DNA from: G965276765 sp965276765
Lineage (GTDB): Bacteria; Actinomycetota; Acidimicrobiia; Acidimicrobiales; Palsa-688
Direction: 5' to 3'
NCBI GenBank assembly: GCA_965276765.1
Contig: OZ255627.1
Location: 930,001 to 994,000, forward strand
Length of the DNA stretch: 64,000 nt
In this document: piece after piece, positions 41,765 to 49,759 of the stretch
Numbering within the stretch: the first letter of the stretch is position 1
How the letters are laid out: the number at the start of each line of letters is the position of its first letter
Made by a program: the position numbers and the translations under genes
The notes under the pieces: generated by a model
The model's database searches: none
What the model saw: the letters and a program-made list of their open reading frames with translations, nothing else
Told to the model about the DNA's origin: nothing

Positions 41765-42979
41765 ATGGGGTTTGCTCGATTCGCGAAGCCAAAGCCGGCC
41801 AGCCGGGCTCTCGGTGGCGGCGACGTGCCGGTCGAGGCGCCGGTTCCGTCGGAGTGGTCGGTGCGGGCCCTCGCCGGCGGGGTGTTGGTGTTCTTGGCCT
41901 ACCCGGCGTCAGAGCTGGCGGGCGGGGGCCTGGCGGTGGCGACGATGGCGGCCACATCGACGGCCACGGTGGTGGTCGTCGGCGTGTACCTGTGGGTCGT
42001 GTGGCATCGCGGGAGCCGGCCCGGACGGCTGTGGCCGCCTTTGGGGGCGATGGCCGTGATCGCCGTTGTGGTGCCTGCCGTGTGGGGGTCGACGTGGACC
42101 GGGCTGCTGCTGTTCCCGGCGATCGCTGCGGCCGTGGTGCTGCGACGCTGGTTTGGGGCGGTGTCGGTGGTGGTGCTGGCCGGGATGCTGGCCGGGGAGG
42201 GTGCGGCGTTGGGAGCCGACGGCGGGATGCTGTTGTCGCTGTCGATCGTGGTCGTGCTTGGCGGTCTGGGCGTGGCCGGCTACTTGCGTCTGGTCGAGAC
42301 CAACGCCTTGTTGCGCTCGGCCCGGGCCGAGGTGGCGCGCCTGGCCGGCGCCCAGGAGCGTTCTCGGCTCGGCCGGGACCTGCACGACGCGGTCAAGCAG
42401 GAACTGTTCGTGGCGTCGATGGAGATCGGCACCGCCGAGGCGAACATCACCGCCGACCCTGACGCCGCCCGGGCCGATCTGGCCTGGGCCGCCCGAGCGG
42501 TCAGCCAGGCCAAGGCGGAGCTCTCGGAGCTGATCCGCCAAACCCGTCCGGCACCGCAAGCCCCCGCAACAACGGACCTGGCGGCGATCCTGCGCCCGTA
42601 TCTCACGCAGTGGTCCGAGCGCCACGGGATCCCCGTCGAGGTGAAAGTGTCGGTCCGGGCGCCGCTGCCCGGGGCGGCAGCCGACGCGCTGATGCGGGCG
42701 GTCACCGAGGCGCTCACCAACGTTGCCCGTCACGCCCAGGCCACCAGGGTTCGAGTCAGCCTGGACGGCGACAGTGATGGCGTGGAGGTGCGCGTCGCCG
42801 ACAATGGGTCCGGTTTCGACCCCCGCCCCGGCCCGGCCGGAGGAGGTGGGCACGGTCTGGCCATCATGGCCGAGCGGCTCCAAGCCGTCGACGCCAGCGC
42901 CGAGGTCACCAGCGCGCCCGGGGAGGGAACCGAGGTGGTCCTGCGCTGGGCGGGCGCCCAAGCTGGGGTCAGGCGATGA
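41765..42979 (+). CDS. Sensor histidine kinase, NarL type (404 aa)
   Basis: Membrane sensor kinase with several N-terminal hydrophobic segments (ALAGGVLVFLAYPASELAGG; ATVVVVGVYLWVVW; LLSLSIVVVLGGLGVAGYL). The HisKA_3 helix is AGAQERSRLGRDLHDAVKQE with the phospho-His in RDLHDAVKQ, and the HATPase domain has AVTEALTNVARHAQATRVRV, VADNGSGFDP and GHGLAIMAERLQAVDA. The DLHDxxKQxL form is that of LiaS/VraS-like kinases. ATG 41765 is chosen; the frame is open about 35 codons upstream. The stop overlaps the response-regulator ATG. Confidence 0.9.
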   Translation: MGFARFAKPKPASRALGGGDVPVEAPVPSEWSVRALAGGVLVFLAYPASELAGGGLAVATMAATSTATVVVVGVYLWVVWHRGSRPGRLWPPLGAMAVIAVVVPAVWGSTWTGLLLFPAIAAAVVLRRWFGAVSVVVLAGMLAGEGAALGADGGMLLSLSIVVVLGGLGVAGYLRLVETNALLRSARAEVARLAGAQERSRLGRDLHDAVKQELFVASMEIGTAEANITADPDAARADLAWAARAVSQAKAELSELIRQTRPAPQAPATTDLAAILRPYLTQWSERHGIPVEVKVSVRAPLPGAAADALMRAVTEALTNVARHAQATRVRVSLDGDSDGVEVRVADNGSGFDPRPGPAGGGGHGLAIMAERLQAVDASAEVTSAPGEGTEVVLRWAGAQAGVRR

Positions 42980-43626
42980 GCGAGCCCATCACCGTCGTGG
43001 TCGTCGACGACCACCCCATGGTCCGCCAGGGGGTCGCCGGGTTCTTGGCCGCCCAGGGGGATATCACCGTGGTCGCCGAGGCGGCCTCGGCCTCAGAGGC
43101 CGTCGCCGCCGTCGCCGAACACGCCCCCGATGTGGTCCTGGCCGATCTGGTCATGCCCGGCAGCGACGGTGTGAGCGTGATCCGCCACCTGGCCAGCGCC
43201 TCGCCGCGCAGCGCGGTCGTGGTGCTCGCCTCCTACCACGACGACGACCACCTGTTCCCCGCCCTCGCCGCCGGGGCCCTCTCCTACCTGCTCAAAGACG
43301 TCGGCCCCGACGACCTGGCCGCGGCTGTGCGCCGGGCCTCGGCCGGGGAGGCCGTCCTCGCCCCGGCGGCGGCCGCCCGGGTCATCGCCGAGCTCCACGC
43401 CCCCAGACCCCGCCGCGCTGATCCTGCGGCAGCCTTGAGCGGGCGGGAGCTCGAGGTGCTGCGCCTCGTCGCTGACGGTCGCGCCAACGCCGAGATCGCC
43501 CGCCAGCTGTTCATCAGCGAGAAGACCGTCAAAAGCCACGTCAGTAACGTGCTGGCCAAGCTGCACCTCGCCGATCGGACCCAAGCCGCCGCCTACGCCT
43601 GGAAGACCGGGATCGTCAAACCATGA
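42976..43626 (+). CDS. Response regulator, NarL/LuxR family (216 aa)
   Basis: Receiver domain: ITVVVVDDHPMVRQGVAGFL, phospho-acceptor Asp in VVLADLVMPGSDGVSVI, and Lys in LSYLLKDVGPDDLAAAV. LuxR HTH: LSGRELEVLRLVADGRANAE and IARQLFISEKTVKSHVSNVL. The ATG overlaps the kinase stop and its own stop overlaps the methyltransferase ATG, so all three are translated together. A LiaR-like role in an envelope-stress circuit is plausible but inferred from the kinase type only. Confidence 0.93.
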   Translation: MSEPITVVVVDDHPMVRQGVAGFLAAQGDITVVAEAASASEAVAAVAEHAPDVVLADLVMPGSDGVSVIRHLASASPRSAVVVLASYHDDDHLFPALAAGALSYLLKDVGPDDLAAAVRRASAGEAVLAPAAAARVIAELHAPRPRRADPAAALSGRELEVLRLVADGRANAEIARQLFISEKTVKSHVSNVLAKLHLADRTQAAAYAWKTGIVKP

Positions 43627-44306
43627 CCGGTAGCCGCTTCGAGGCCAACGAGGTTGCCGGCCTCTACGCCCGGCGCACCCGCAGCTACGTGCGCTACGTG
43701 CAGGCCTTCGGGCACCGCCAAGGCCTCCAGGCGCTCCTCGAATCTGTTCCGCTCCCCGACCCCGGGCGGGTCCTCGACGCCGGCTGCGGCACGGGGCTGA
43801 GCATCCTCGCCGTCGCCGACGCCGCCCGAGCCCACGGGGCCTCCTGCACACAGATCGACGCCTTCGATCTCACCCCGGCCATGCTCGACGCCAGCCGGGC
43901 CGCCCTCGACCGGCGCGGCCTGGGCGGCGTGAAGCTTTGCCAAGCCGACATCCGCCAACTCGACGACCAGCTCCCCGACGCCTGGAACCGCTACGACCTG
44001 ATCGTCTGCGCGTCCATGCTCGAACACCTCCGACCCCGGGCGCTCCCCGCCGCCCTGGCCGCCCTCGGCCAACGCCTCGCCCCCCGAGGGCGCCTGGTCG
44101 TCATCATCACCCGCAAATGCTTCTACCCCACCCGATGGATCTGGCACTGCGCCGGCTACAGCCGCCGCGAGCTCGACGACGCGTTCACCCAGGCCGGCTT
44201 CGACACCCACCGTCACCGCAGCTACCCCCTCACCCACGAATGGCTGAACTTCGGCAACCACGTCATCGAGGCCAGCAACTTCCGCCGACACGAAAGCTCG
44301 CGCTGA
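43623..44306 (+). CDS. Class I SAM methyltransferase coupled to the two-component system (227 aa)
   Basis: Rossmann methyltransferase: motif I VLDAGCGTGLSILAVAD, IDAFDLTPAMLDASRAAL, the acidic region VKLCQADIRQLD, and DLIVCASMLEHLRPRALPAA; a C-terminal sheet ends in SYPLTHEWLNFGNHVIEASN. Its ATG overlaps the response regulator's stop (ATGA). Coupling of a methyltransferase to a NarL-type sensor pair is unusual and may mean that the enzyme modifies a lipid or small molecule as part of the response. Confidence 0.9.
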   Translation: MTGSRFEANEVAGLYARRTRSYVRYVQAFGHRQGLQALLESVPLPDPGRVLDAGCGTGLSILAVADAARAHGASCTQIDAFDLTPAMLDASRAALDRRGLGGVKLCQADIRQLDDQLPDAWNRYDLIVCASMLEHLRPRALPAALAALGQRLAPRGRLVVIITRKCFYPTRWIWHCAGYSRRELDDAFTQAGFDTHRHRSYPLTHEWLNFGNHVIEASNFRRHESSR

Positions 44307-44364
44307 CCCGAAGAAGCCGATCCTCAACTGACACATGCCAGCTCAGGGAGGGTTCCCTGAAGCC

Positions 44365-44856
44365 TCAACGACGGTGGTGGCGGACAGTCCTGGTGGAGAA
44401 GAGCAGCCCGGTTGCGTAGCAGCCGAGGGCCACGGCCCACAGGCCAGCCATGATCATGGAGCTGAAGTTCTGGGCGTAGGCGATGAAGCTGGCTCCGTTG
44501 AAGGCGGCGCCGATGATGGCGAGTGATCCGAGCCCGGAGGTGATGGCGACGCCTCGCCCGTTGCCGGAGCTGGTTGCGGCGACTATGAGCGAGGCGACGA
44601 CGAGGGAGAGGCCGAAGGCGACGTGGACGGCAAGCCAGACTGGCCCGTCGGGGATGGCCCAGGCGATCCCGCTGGCGGCTCCGGCGAAGTAGTTGGCGGC
44701 GTTGGCGCCGGGGTGGTGGGCTGGGATGGTCACGAACAGGTTGACGACCATGCCGAGCAGGTATTGGGCGAGCAGCAGCAGGCACGCGACGAATTGCGCT
44801 TCCCGCAGCGTCGAAGTGGACATTCGACCTCGGTGGTCCTGGGTGCTGGTCGTCAT
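44365..44856 (-). CDS. Membrane protein, four segments (163 aa)
   Basis: Four hydrophobic segments: FVACLLLLAQYLLGMVVNLF, VWLAVHVAFGLSLVVASLIV, LGSLAIIGAAFNGASF and MIMAGLWAVALGCYATGLLF. AGAGGT lies near the ATG at 44856, which is why that start is preferred; a Met 11 codons later is an alternative. The family is not named with confidence, but the layout resembles small DoxX-like or cytochrome-b-like uncharacterised proteins. Convergent with the methyltransferase gene. Confidence 0.75.
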   Translation of the reverse strand: MTTSTQDHRGRMSTSTLREAQFVACLLLLAQYLLGMVVNLFVTIPAHHPGANAANYFAGAASGIAWAIPDGPVWLAVHVAFGLSLVVASLIVAATSSGNGRGVAITSGLGSLAIIGAAFNGASFIAYAQNFSSMIMAGLWAVALGCYATGLLFSTRTVRHHRR

Positions 44857-45017
44857 CGGTCAGATACCTCTTGAAGGCGTCGGCGGACGGTTGTTGGTGG
44901 AGCGCGACAGCGCCGTCACATGCTCGCCGAGCACGTCGCCAACCGAACGCTGCGGGCGTCAGCTGCCCCGCAAGGATCGGGTGTGCGGACAGTCGGAATC
45001 GCCGGTCCCTGATGCCC

Positions 45018-45296
45018 TCAAGCGCTCCGCAGGTACTCGCGGAGCGCCCGTCGGACTACCTCCCCGGCCGTGACACCTTCGGTCCGGGCTCGCTGCTCGA
45101 TCGCTTGGCGCAGTTCCGGGTCAAAGCGCACAGGCAGCGCTTTGGCTGGCTCGGCTCCCATCGAAGGGCGCCCCGGCCGTCGACGGAGCTTCGAGACGTC
45201 GAGGCCCGCTTCGGCCTCGTCAGCCATCCGTTCGATGACCTCATCGGTCAGCTCGACGCCGCTGCGGGACGTGCCGTAGGAACGCTGCTCAGGCAT
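45018..45296 (-). CDS. Ribbon-helix-helix antitoxin (92 aa)
   Basis: The C-terminal half, ALPVRFDPELRQAIEQRA, TEGVTAGEVVRRALREYL, is a typical ribbon-helix-helix domain; the N-terminal half (SRSGVELTDEVIERMADEAE, AGLDVSKLRRRPGRPSM) has the conserved PGRPSM linker of actinobacterial antitoxins. The start at 45296 overlaps the preceding toxin gene by 8 bases. Antitoxins of this kind bind the toxin and the shared promoter. The toxin-first gene order is that of HigBA/BrnTA-like systems. Confidence 0.85.
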   Translation of the reverse strand: MPEQRSYGTSRSGVELTDEVIERMADEAEAGLDVSKLRRRPGRPSMGAEPAKALPVRFDPELRQAIEQRARTEGVTAGEVVRRALREYLRSA

Positions 45297-45564
45297 CGCT
45301 CTCCCCAAGGTGATCAAGGAGGAACCCGTACCTCGGTTGCATTTTCATGGCGTGGATCACCACCTCGCTGCCGTCGGCTCGTACGGCGACCACGACTTCG
45401 AGGAGACGGGCGGCCCGATCGGGTCCGAGGTAGAGGGCCTTGTCGGGGTCGTCATCGTCGTCGCCGGCGTAGACGGCGTGCTCGATGTCGGCGTCCTCGA
45501 AGCGGTCCTCGGCCTGATGACGGCGGGCGGACGGCGCAAACTCCACACGGCCAAATCGTATCAC
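45289..45564 (-). CDS. Toxin partner of the RHH antitoxin (BrnT/DUF4258-like), 91 aa
   Basis: A small basic/acidic protein: VEFAPSARRHQAEDRFEDAD, then LYLGPDRAARLLEVVVAVRA, and VVIHAMKMQPRYGFLLDHL. The LYxGPD...LLEVVV...IHAMKMxPxY pattern is that of toxins adjoining PGRPS-type RHH antitoxins in actinomycetes; the fold is probably RelE/BrnT-like RNase, which is inferred from family resemblance. GTG at 45564 is used; a nearer GTG (VEFAPS) is possible. Overlaps the antitoxin gene. The frame extends upstream without coding signs. Confidence 0.8.
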   Translation of the reverse strand: MIRFGRVEFAPSARRHQAEDRFEDADIEHAVYAGDDDDDPDKALYLGPDRAARLLEVVVAVRADGSEVVIHAMKMQPRYGFLLDHLGESDA

Positions 45565-45613
45565 GAAACCTTGCCGCCGTCTCACAACGGGATCGACAAC
45601 CGGGCACGACGAG

Positions 45614-46225
45614 CTACCAAACGTAGGGGATGAGTTTCTTGGTCCGCTCGCTGTAGGTGGTGTAGCCGGGCAGGTCACGTCGAAGTAGCTGCTCCTCGGC
45701 CGCGATGCGCCGGCCGTAGGCAGCACCGAGCAGCCCAACGATGAGGGCGACGACGGGCACACGGCGCGAGGTGAGGGCGAAGCCGAGCCAGGTCAGGAGA
45801 GACCCCAGGTAGCCGGGGTGGCGGATCAGCCGATAGGGGCCGGCGTCGACGACTGTTTGCTTGTCGTCGCCCTCGACAACGCGAAGCGTCCGGGAGTAGG
45901 AGCGCCCCAGCGCTCGCATCGACCACGCCCGCCATGCCAGACCCGTCGCCTCCACCACCAGCCCAGCAGGGGCCGCGACTGGCGGCAGTGGCCGCCCCGG
46001 GAGCCACCGGGCCAGAAGGGGGGCGTCGACGGCCAGCCCGTAGGCGGCGATGATCATCTTCGTGGTTCCCCGGTCATCGCTGGAGGCTTTCAGGCTGGAG
46101 GGTCGGCCGGGCTGACGAAGAAGTCGCTCCAGTACGAAGAACCCGGCAAGTCCCCCGTACGCGGCGGCAAGCCAGCGAGCTTCACCACGGCCACGACGTC
46201 GACGTGGAGGCACGCTCGCCAGCAT
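45614..46225 (-). CDS. Isoprenylcysteine carboxyl-methyltransferase-like membrane protein (203 aa)
   Basis: ICMT/PEMT-type membrane methyltransferase: VEATGLAWRAWSMRALGRSY, SRTLRVVEGDDKQTVVDAGP, then the signature YRLIRHPGYLGSLLTWLG and the end LPGYTTYSERTKKLIPYVW. RHPxY is the SAM-binding signature. Bacterial members methylate unknown lipids or isoprenoids. N-terminal membrane segments include AAYGGLAGFFVLERLL. Standing alone; upstream is the TA pair. Confidence 0.9.
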   Translation of the reverse strand: MLASVPPRRRRGRGEARWLAAAYGGLAGFFVLERLLRQPGRPSSLKASSDDRGTTKMIIAAYGLAVDAPLLARWLPGRPLPPVAAPAGLVVEATGLAWRAWSMRALGRSYSRTLRVVEGDDKQTVVDAGPYRLIRHPGYLGSLLTWLGFALTSRRVPVVALIVGLLGAAYGRRIAAEEQLLRRDLPGYTTYSERTKKLIPYVW

Positions 46226-46314
46226 GACAGACCGGCTCCGTGGGCCCGCTGGACGATCCGCTTGCGGACGGCGATCCCGCTCCGAGCCATTAGCGGCCGA
46301 TCACGAGAGGACGC

Positions 46315-47396
46315 GTGCGTATGATTCGTCCGGACGTGAAACTCTTCGTTGCTACACGACGTCGGAGGTTCGTGACGATACGAGAGCGGGCGATACGGGC
46401 GGTCGGGCTGGCGGCATTGATCCTTGCGGCGGGTTGCGGTTCAAGCACCGGATCGGTCACGCAAAGAGGAGCGACGTCGGCGCGGAGCCATCCAGGGCCC
46501 GTGGCGGCCGCACCGGCGGCCATCGCCAACCCGGCGATTCTCGCCGTCGTGCAAGCCCAGAACCTTCAGATCCGCTCCGCCACGACCGGCCGGCTCGACA
46601 GGACCCTGACCCACCAGGTAGGCAGCGTCTCCCTCAGCCCCGACGGCACGAGCGTCTACTACGAGACCTCCGGCGGACCGCTCGATCCGTTCCCCATCGA
46701 CCGCGTCTCCACCACCGGCGCGACGCCCCGGCGGGTTGCCACCGGCGAGGACCCCGCGGTCAGCCCCAACGGCGCCGACCTGGCCTACGCCACCGGCAAC
46801 GGGCAGGGCGTCGAGATCGAGCATCTCGCCACGGGCCGAACCCGCACGATCGCGCTGGCCCCCTAATCGGAGCAGGGGCCAACTTCAACAACACCCCCGG
46901 AACCCTCATCTGGCTCAGCGGCACCCAGCTACTGGCCATCCCCCCCGCCGACGGCAACGATTTGATGACCTCGCCCACCACGACGGCCGCTCCACCGCCG
47001 GGCAGTTGCAGCGCCGACTACAACACCGGCAACCAATGCGCCATAGTCATCGACCTCGACACCGCCCGACCAGCCCACGTCGTCACCCTGACCGTGCCAC
47101 ACAATTTCGCTCTCAACGCGGCCGGACCTGGGCCGGCACCTGGGACCCTCCTGGTCGGCGGTGTCTTCGGGACGGTCCTCCGCCTCGCCGTCACCGACAC
47201 GACGGCGAGGCGCCGGGCGACCCTCCACGCCCCCGACAGGGCGCTCGTCGTCGGCTTCAGCGCCACCGGACGCCAGGTCCTCTACCTGCGCAACCACGGC
47301 CCAGTCCAACTCTGGACCGCCAACATCGGCACCAACAGGGTCACCCCCCTCACCGAGCTGCTCGCCAACGCCGACCTCGGCTCCGTCTCTTGGTAG
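46315..47396 (+). pseudogene. WD40-like propeller lipoprotein, one frameshift (~360 aa)
   Basis: Signal peptide with VGLAALILAAGC (lipobox), then blades such as HQVGSVSLSPDGTSVYYETS, GEDPAVSPNGADLAYATG and, after a frame change at 46862, LIGAGANFNNTPGTLIWLSG through VVGFSATGRQVLYLRNHGPV. The change occurs in a C5 run (GGCCCCCTAA); one more C would restore the frame and remove the stop. The joined protein is a normal PD40/WD40-like lipoprotein. The start may be GTG 46315 or ATG 46321, with GAGAGGA upstream. Homopolymer position makes a base-calling error plausible. Confidence 0.8.
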
Positions 47397-47580
47397 AGGA
47401 GCACTCCGCTCAATGGAGTCGGGGGATCATCTCCCCCTCACCGATCGACCTGTGGCGACGTCCAGCGGTCCGAAGGGCGCCGTTGGACATCACCGGTAGC
47501 CGGATCGTTCCTGCGGTGCGGGAGCTGTGCACGGGGTTGCCCGCGGCCGGCCGTGATGTGCCGGAAGGGATCCTTGGGCG

Positions 47581-48070
47581 AGACGTTCGTCGGGGGCGAT
47601 CCGCTCCGGGGCTAGCGTCGAGCGGCAGGGACGCGGACGAGAGAGGAAGCAGGTATCTGGTGCCGGCAACGAGTCCGATCATCCCTTTCCTTCACTACGC
47701 CGATCTTGACAGCGCCTCAGAATGGTTGCCTCGGGTCTTCGGTCTGCAGTTGACGAGCCTGGAACGAGGGCCAGACGGCACGCCAGTGATGGCCGTGCTC
47801 GACCTTGGCGTTGGACGTGTCTTCGCCCGTCAGGACCCCCAGGCGACCGCTCTGACCGGCGGCCGACTCTACGTCTACGTGCCTGACGTCGATGATCATT
47901 ACCAACACGTGCGTTCTGCTGGCGTGGCCGCAAGCGATCCTCGTGACGAACCCTGGGGAGACCGGGCCTACAGCACCCACGATCTGCAGGGTCACCCCTG
48001 GACCTTCGCGACGCCAGCGAACAGCAAAACATGACGTCGCTCCAGGACATCGCCTGGTTCCCGTAGCCGG
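47581..48070 (+). repeat. Segmental duplication, copy B (copy A at 31931-32420)
   Basis: About 490 bases nearly identical to copy A. At its right end, within CGTAGCCGG, it passes directly into a second duplicated segment (the PIN toxin related to 39677-40108). The two neighbours are 7 kb apart at their original places. Confidence 0.85.
47660..48034 (+). CDS. VOC/glyoxalase-fold protein, copy B (124 aa)
   Basis: Differs from the copy near 32 kb at five residues (for example PATSP for PETSP, ERGPDG for ERAPDG, PWGDRAYS for PWRDRVYS), all outside the recognisable core HYADLDSASEWLPRVFGLQL. The ribosome site (GAGAGGAAGCAGG) and GTG start are retained, so it should be expressed if a promoter exists; the flavin-monooxygenase gene that precedes copy A is absent here. 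Confidence 0.85.
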   Translation: MPATSPIIPFLHYADLDSASEWLPRVFGLQLTSLERGPDGTPVMAVLDLGVGRVFARQDPQATALTGGRLYVYVPDVDDHYQHVRSAGVAASDPRDEPWGDRAYSTHDLQGHPWTFATPANSKT

Positions 48071-48075
48071 CTCGG

Positions 48076-48509
48076 CTATTGACCTTGGTCGAGGCGCCGA
48101 AACTGTAACCCCGGGGCGCCGACGAACAGCTTGTCGTCGGACACGAGCGCCAGGCCGAGGCGGATCGCAGTGGCGGCGATCCAGCGGTCGCCATCATGGA
48201 GCTTGTCGGCCAGAGCGGGGCCGGCGAGCCGACAGTGCTGGCGCAACTCGGCGCACTCGGTGACCGTCGCGTCGTCAGGCTGGACGACGGTTAGCCGGCC
48301 GACACGATGTTCCAAGCGCCCCCGGCGAAGTTCACCCCACCCGGCGCGAAGCGCCCCGTAGCGCAGCTCCATCAGCGCCTGGAAGGCGAGCAACATCGGC
48401 GCCGCACCGATCAGTTCGCGGTACTGGCCGGCCAGGTCCTTGGGACGGTCATCCAACAGCCAGCTGATGACCATGGTGTCCACGACGACGCCCGGCTCGC
48501 GGCGCGCGC
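48076..48509 (-). pseudogene. PIN-domain toxin, copy 3, start and antitoxin lost
   Basis: From EPGVVVDTMVISWLLDDRPK to the C-terminus LFVGAPGLQFRRLDQGQ the sequence matches the intact toxin, and it keeps Lys-Leu before HDGDRW, so it is closer to the ancestral form. The copy ends at a junction near 48509: the ATG, the first residues and the whole antitoxin are replaced by unrelated sequence. Internal GTG/ATG codons could in principle start a shortened protein lacking the first acidic residue. Annotated as an orphan remnant. Confidence 0.85.
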
Positions 48510-48576
48510 GACGCTCGCCGCCCGGTCCCGGCCGGTCAGTAAAGTCAGCAGCACCGGATTCCGGTATGGTAAAAGT

Positions 48577-48819
48577 ATGACTGTGACTAAGGTGACGGTG
48601 AGCCTCGACCCGGTGGTGGCAGAACGGGCCCGCCAAGATGTCGCGGAGGGAAGGGCGAAGTCTCTGAGCGCCTGGTTGAACGACGCCGGACGGGCGCGGG
48701 TGGAAGGCGAGGATCTCGCCGTCGTCCTAGCCGAGCTGTTCGACGACACGGGTGGCCCGCTGACCGAGCAGGAGCTGGCCCGGGCCGGGCAGAGGCTGGC
48801 GCTGGCCGAGCAGCGTTGA
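48577..48819 (+). CDS. RHH-type antitoxin of a second PIN system (80 aa)
   Basis: MTVTKVTVSLDPVVAERARQ, DVAEGRAKSLSAWLNDAGRA: an N-terminal ribbon-helix-helix (strand TVSLDPVV and two helices), then an acidic toxin-binding tail LAELFDDTGGPLTEQELARA. A possible -10 box TATGGT stands 9 bases before the ATG, giving a very short leader. The stop overlaps the toxin TTG (TTGA). Confidence 0.85.
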   Translation: MTVTKVTVSLDPVVAERARQDVAEGRAKSLSAWLNDAGRARVEGEDLAVVLAELFDDTGGPLTEQELARAGQRLALAEQR

Positions 48820-49190
48820 GCTTGGTGCTCGACGCCGGAGCGTTGATTGCAGTCGAGCGGGGCGACCGTGACACGGCTGCGGTCATCGAGGCGGCGCGAC
48901 AACAGCAACGGGTGGTAGTCGTACCGGCCGGTGTGGTCGGCCAGGTGTGGAGAGGTGGCGGGGGCCAAGCACGACTGGCTCGCCTGCTCAACGCACGCGG
49001 AGTCGTCGTGGAGCCGCTGACCGACGCCGGGGCTCGGGCCGTCGGGGTCCTGTGCGGCGCTGCCAGAACGACCGATGTCGTAGACGCGTCGGTGGTGCTC
49101 GCAGCGCGCCGCCATCACGCCACGGTAATCAGCTCCGACCGAGCGGACCTCCGCGTCCTCGACCCGAGAGTTCCCGTGGTGGACTGCTGA
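48816..49190 (+). CDS. PIN-domain toxin (VapC-like), intact (124 aa)
   Basis: LVLDAGALIAVERGDRDTAA holds the first catalytic Asp and a Glu; TTDVVDASVVLAARRHHATV and ISSDRADL supply the later acidic residues. This is a different PIN subfamily from the three-copy one. The start is the TTG overlapping the antitoxin stop. Expected to be an RNase neutralised by the RHH antitoxin. It is the best-preserved TA pair on the right side of the TA-rich region. Confidence 0.9.
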   Translation: MSLVLDAGALIAVERGDRDTAAVIEAARQQQRVVVVPAGVVGQVWRGGGGQARLARLLNARGVVVEPLTDAGARAVGVLCGAARTTDVVDASVVLAARRHHATVISSDRADLRVLDPRVPVVDC

Positions 49191-49310
49191 ACCACTCAAC
49201 TCCGTGGCTGTCGCACAACCCCGTGGCGACGACTGGCTGAATTCGGCAACCACCACTGGCACACTGTCCGAGGACCGTCGGCAACTCCCCGGAGCGTGTT
49301 CTCCCAGCAC

Positions 49311-49358
49311 GCCGTGACCTGGGGATTCGCATATACCCCGCCCGCATCGATTCTCGCT
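49311..49358 (-). repeat. Dispersed repeat, copy 2 (inverse of 14681-14729)
   Basis: Minus-strand copy with core GGGCGGGGTATATGCGAATC (one mismatch to copy 1) and similar flanks. It lies in debris just left of a PIN-domain fragment. Confidence 0.5.
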
Positions 49359-49402
49359 GGGAGGCGTGTAGCGGGCCTGAAGCGTGATCGAGGGGATCAG
49401 CG

Positions 49403-49531
49403 CTTGACGCTCCGGCACGCAGGTACTGCCTGCTGCCCTCCGACGAACTCGTGCTCGCCACGTGGGACAGGCGCCTCCACGCCGCGGCGCAGTCACATCG
49501 GCTCAAGGTCCTGCCACAAACTCTGCCGTGA
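49403..49531 (+). pseudogene. PIN-domain nuclease, C-terminal fragment (+ strand)
   Basis: About 42 codons read LDAPARRYCLLPSDELVLAT, WDRRLHAAAQSHRLKVLPQTLP, the typical end of a PIN toxin (the Asp of ATWDRRL is the late acidic residue). Everything before it is missing. It ends 30 bases from another PIN fragment on the other strand. Confidence 0.65.
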
Positions 49532-49564
49532 GGCGGGTTCGGTGGTGGCCGACCCCGCTGCGAG

Positions 49565-49690
49565 TCAGCTGGCAATGAGGCGCACGGCGACTTCGGGAAG
49601 CTCCCCGAAGCGAGCGCGCTCGTCGGTGGTGAGCACGGCGCGCTCGGAGGCACGAGCAGTGGCGGCGATGATGAGGTCGCGGACGCCTCG
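49565..49690 (-). pseudogene. PIN-domain toxin, C-terminal fragment (- strand)
   Basis: About 40 codons read GVRDLIIAATARASERAVLT, TDERARFGELPEVAVRLIAS and stop. VRDLIIAATA and LTTDERARF are the third and fourth acidic-site regions of VapC-type toxins. The N-terminal two thirds are gone; upstream lies the start of the SRPBCC gene region on the other strand. Confidence 0.7.
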
Positions 49691-49759
49691 CTGACTAGCT
49701 GGGGGACATAGTCTCTGCCTGGAGGCCCCGACGTCCGGACGGGGTCGAGAGAGGGACCC

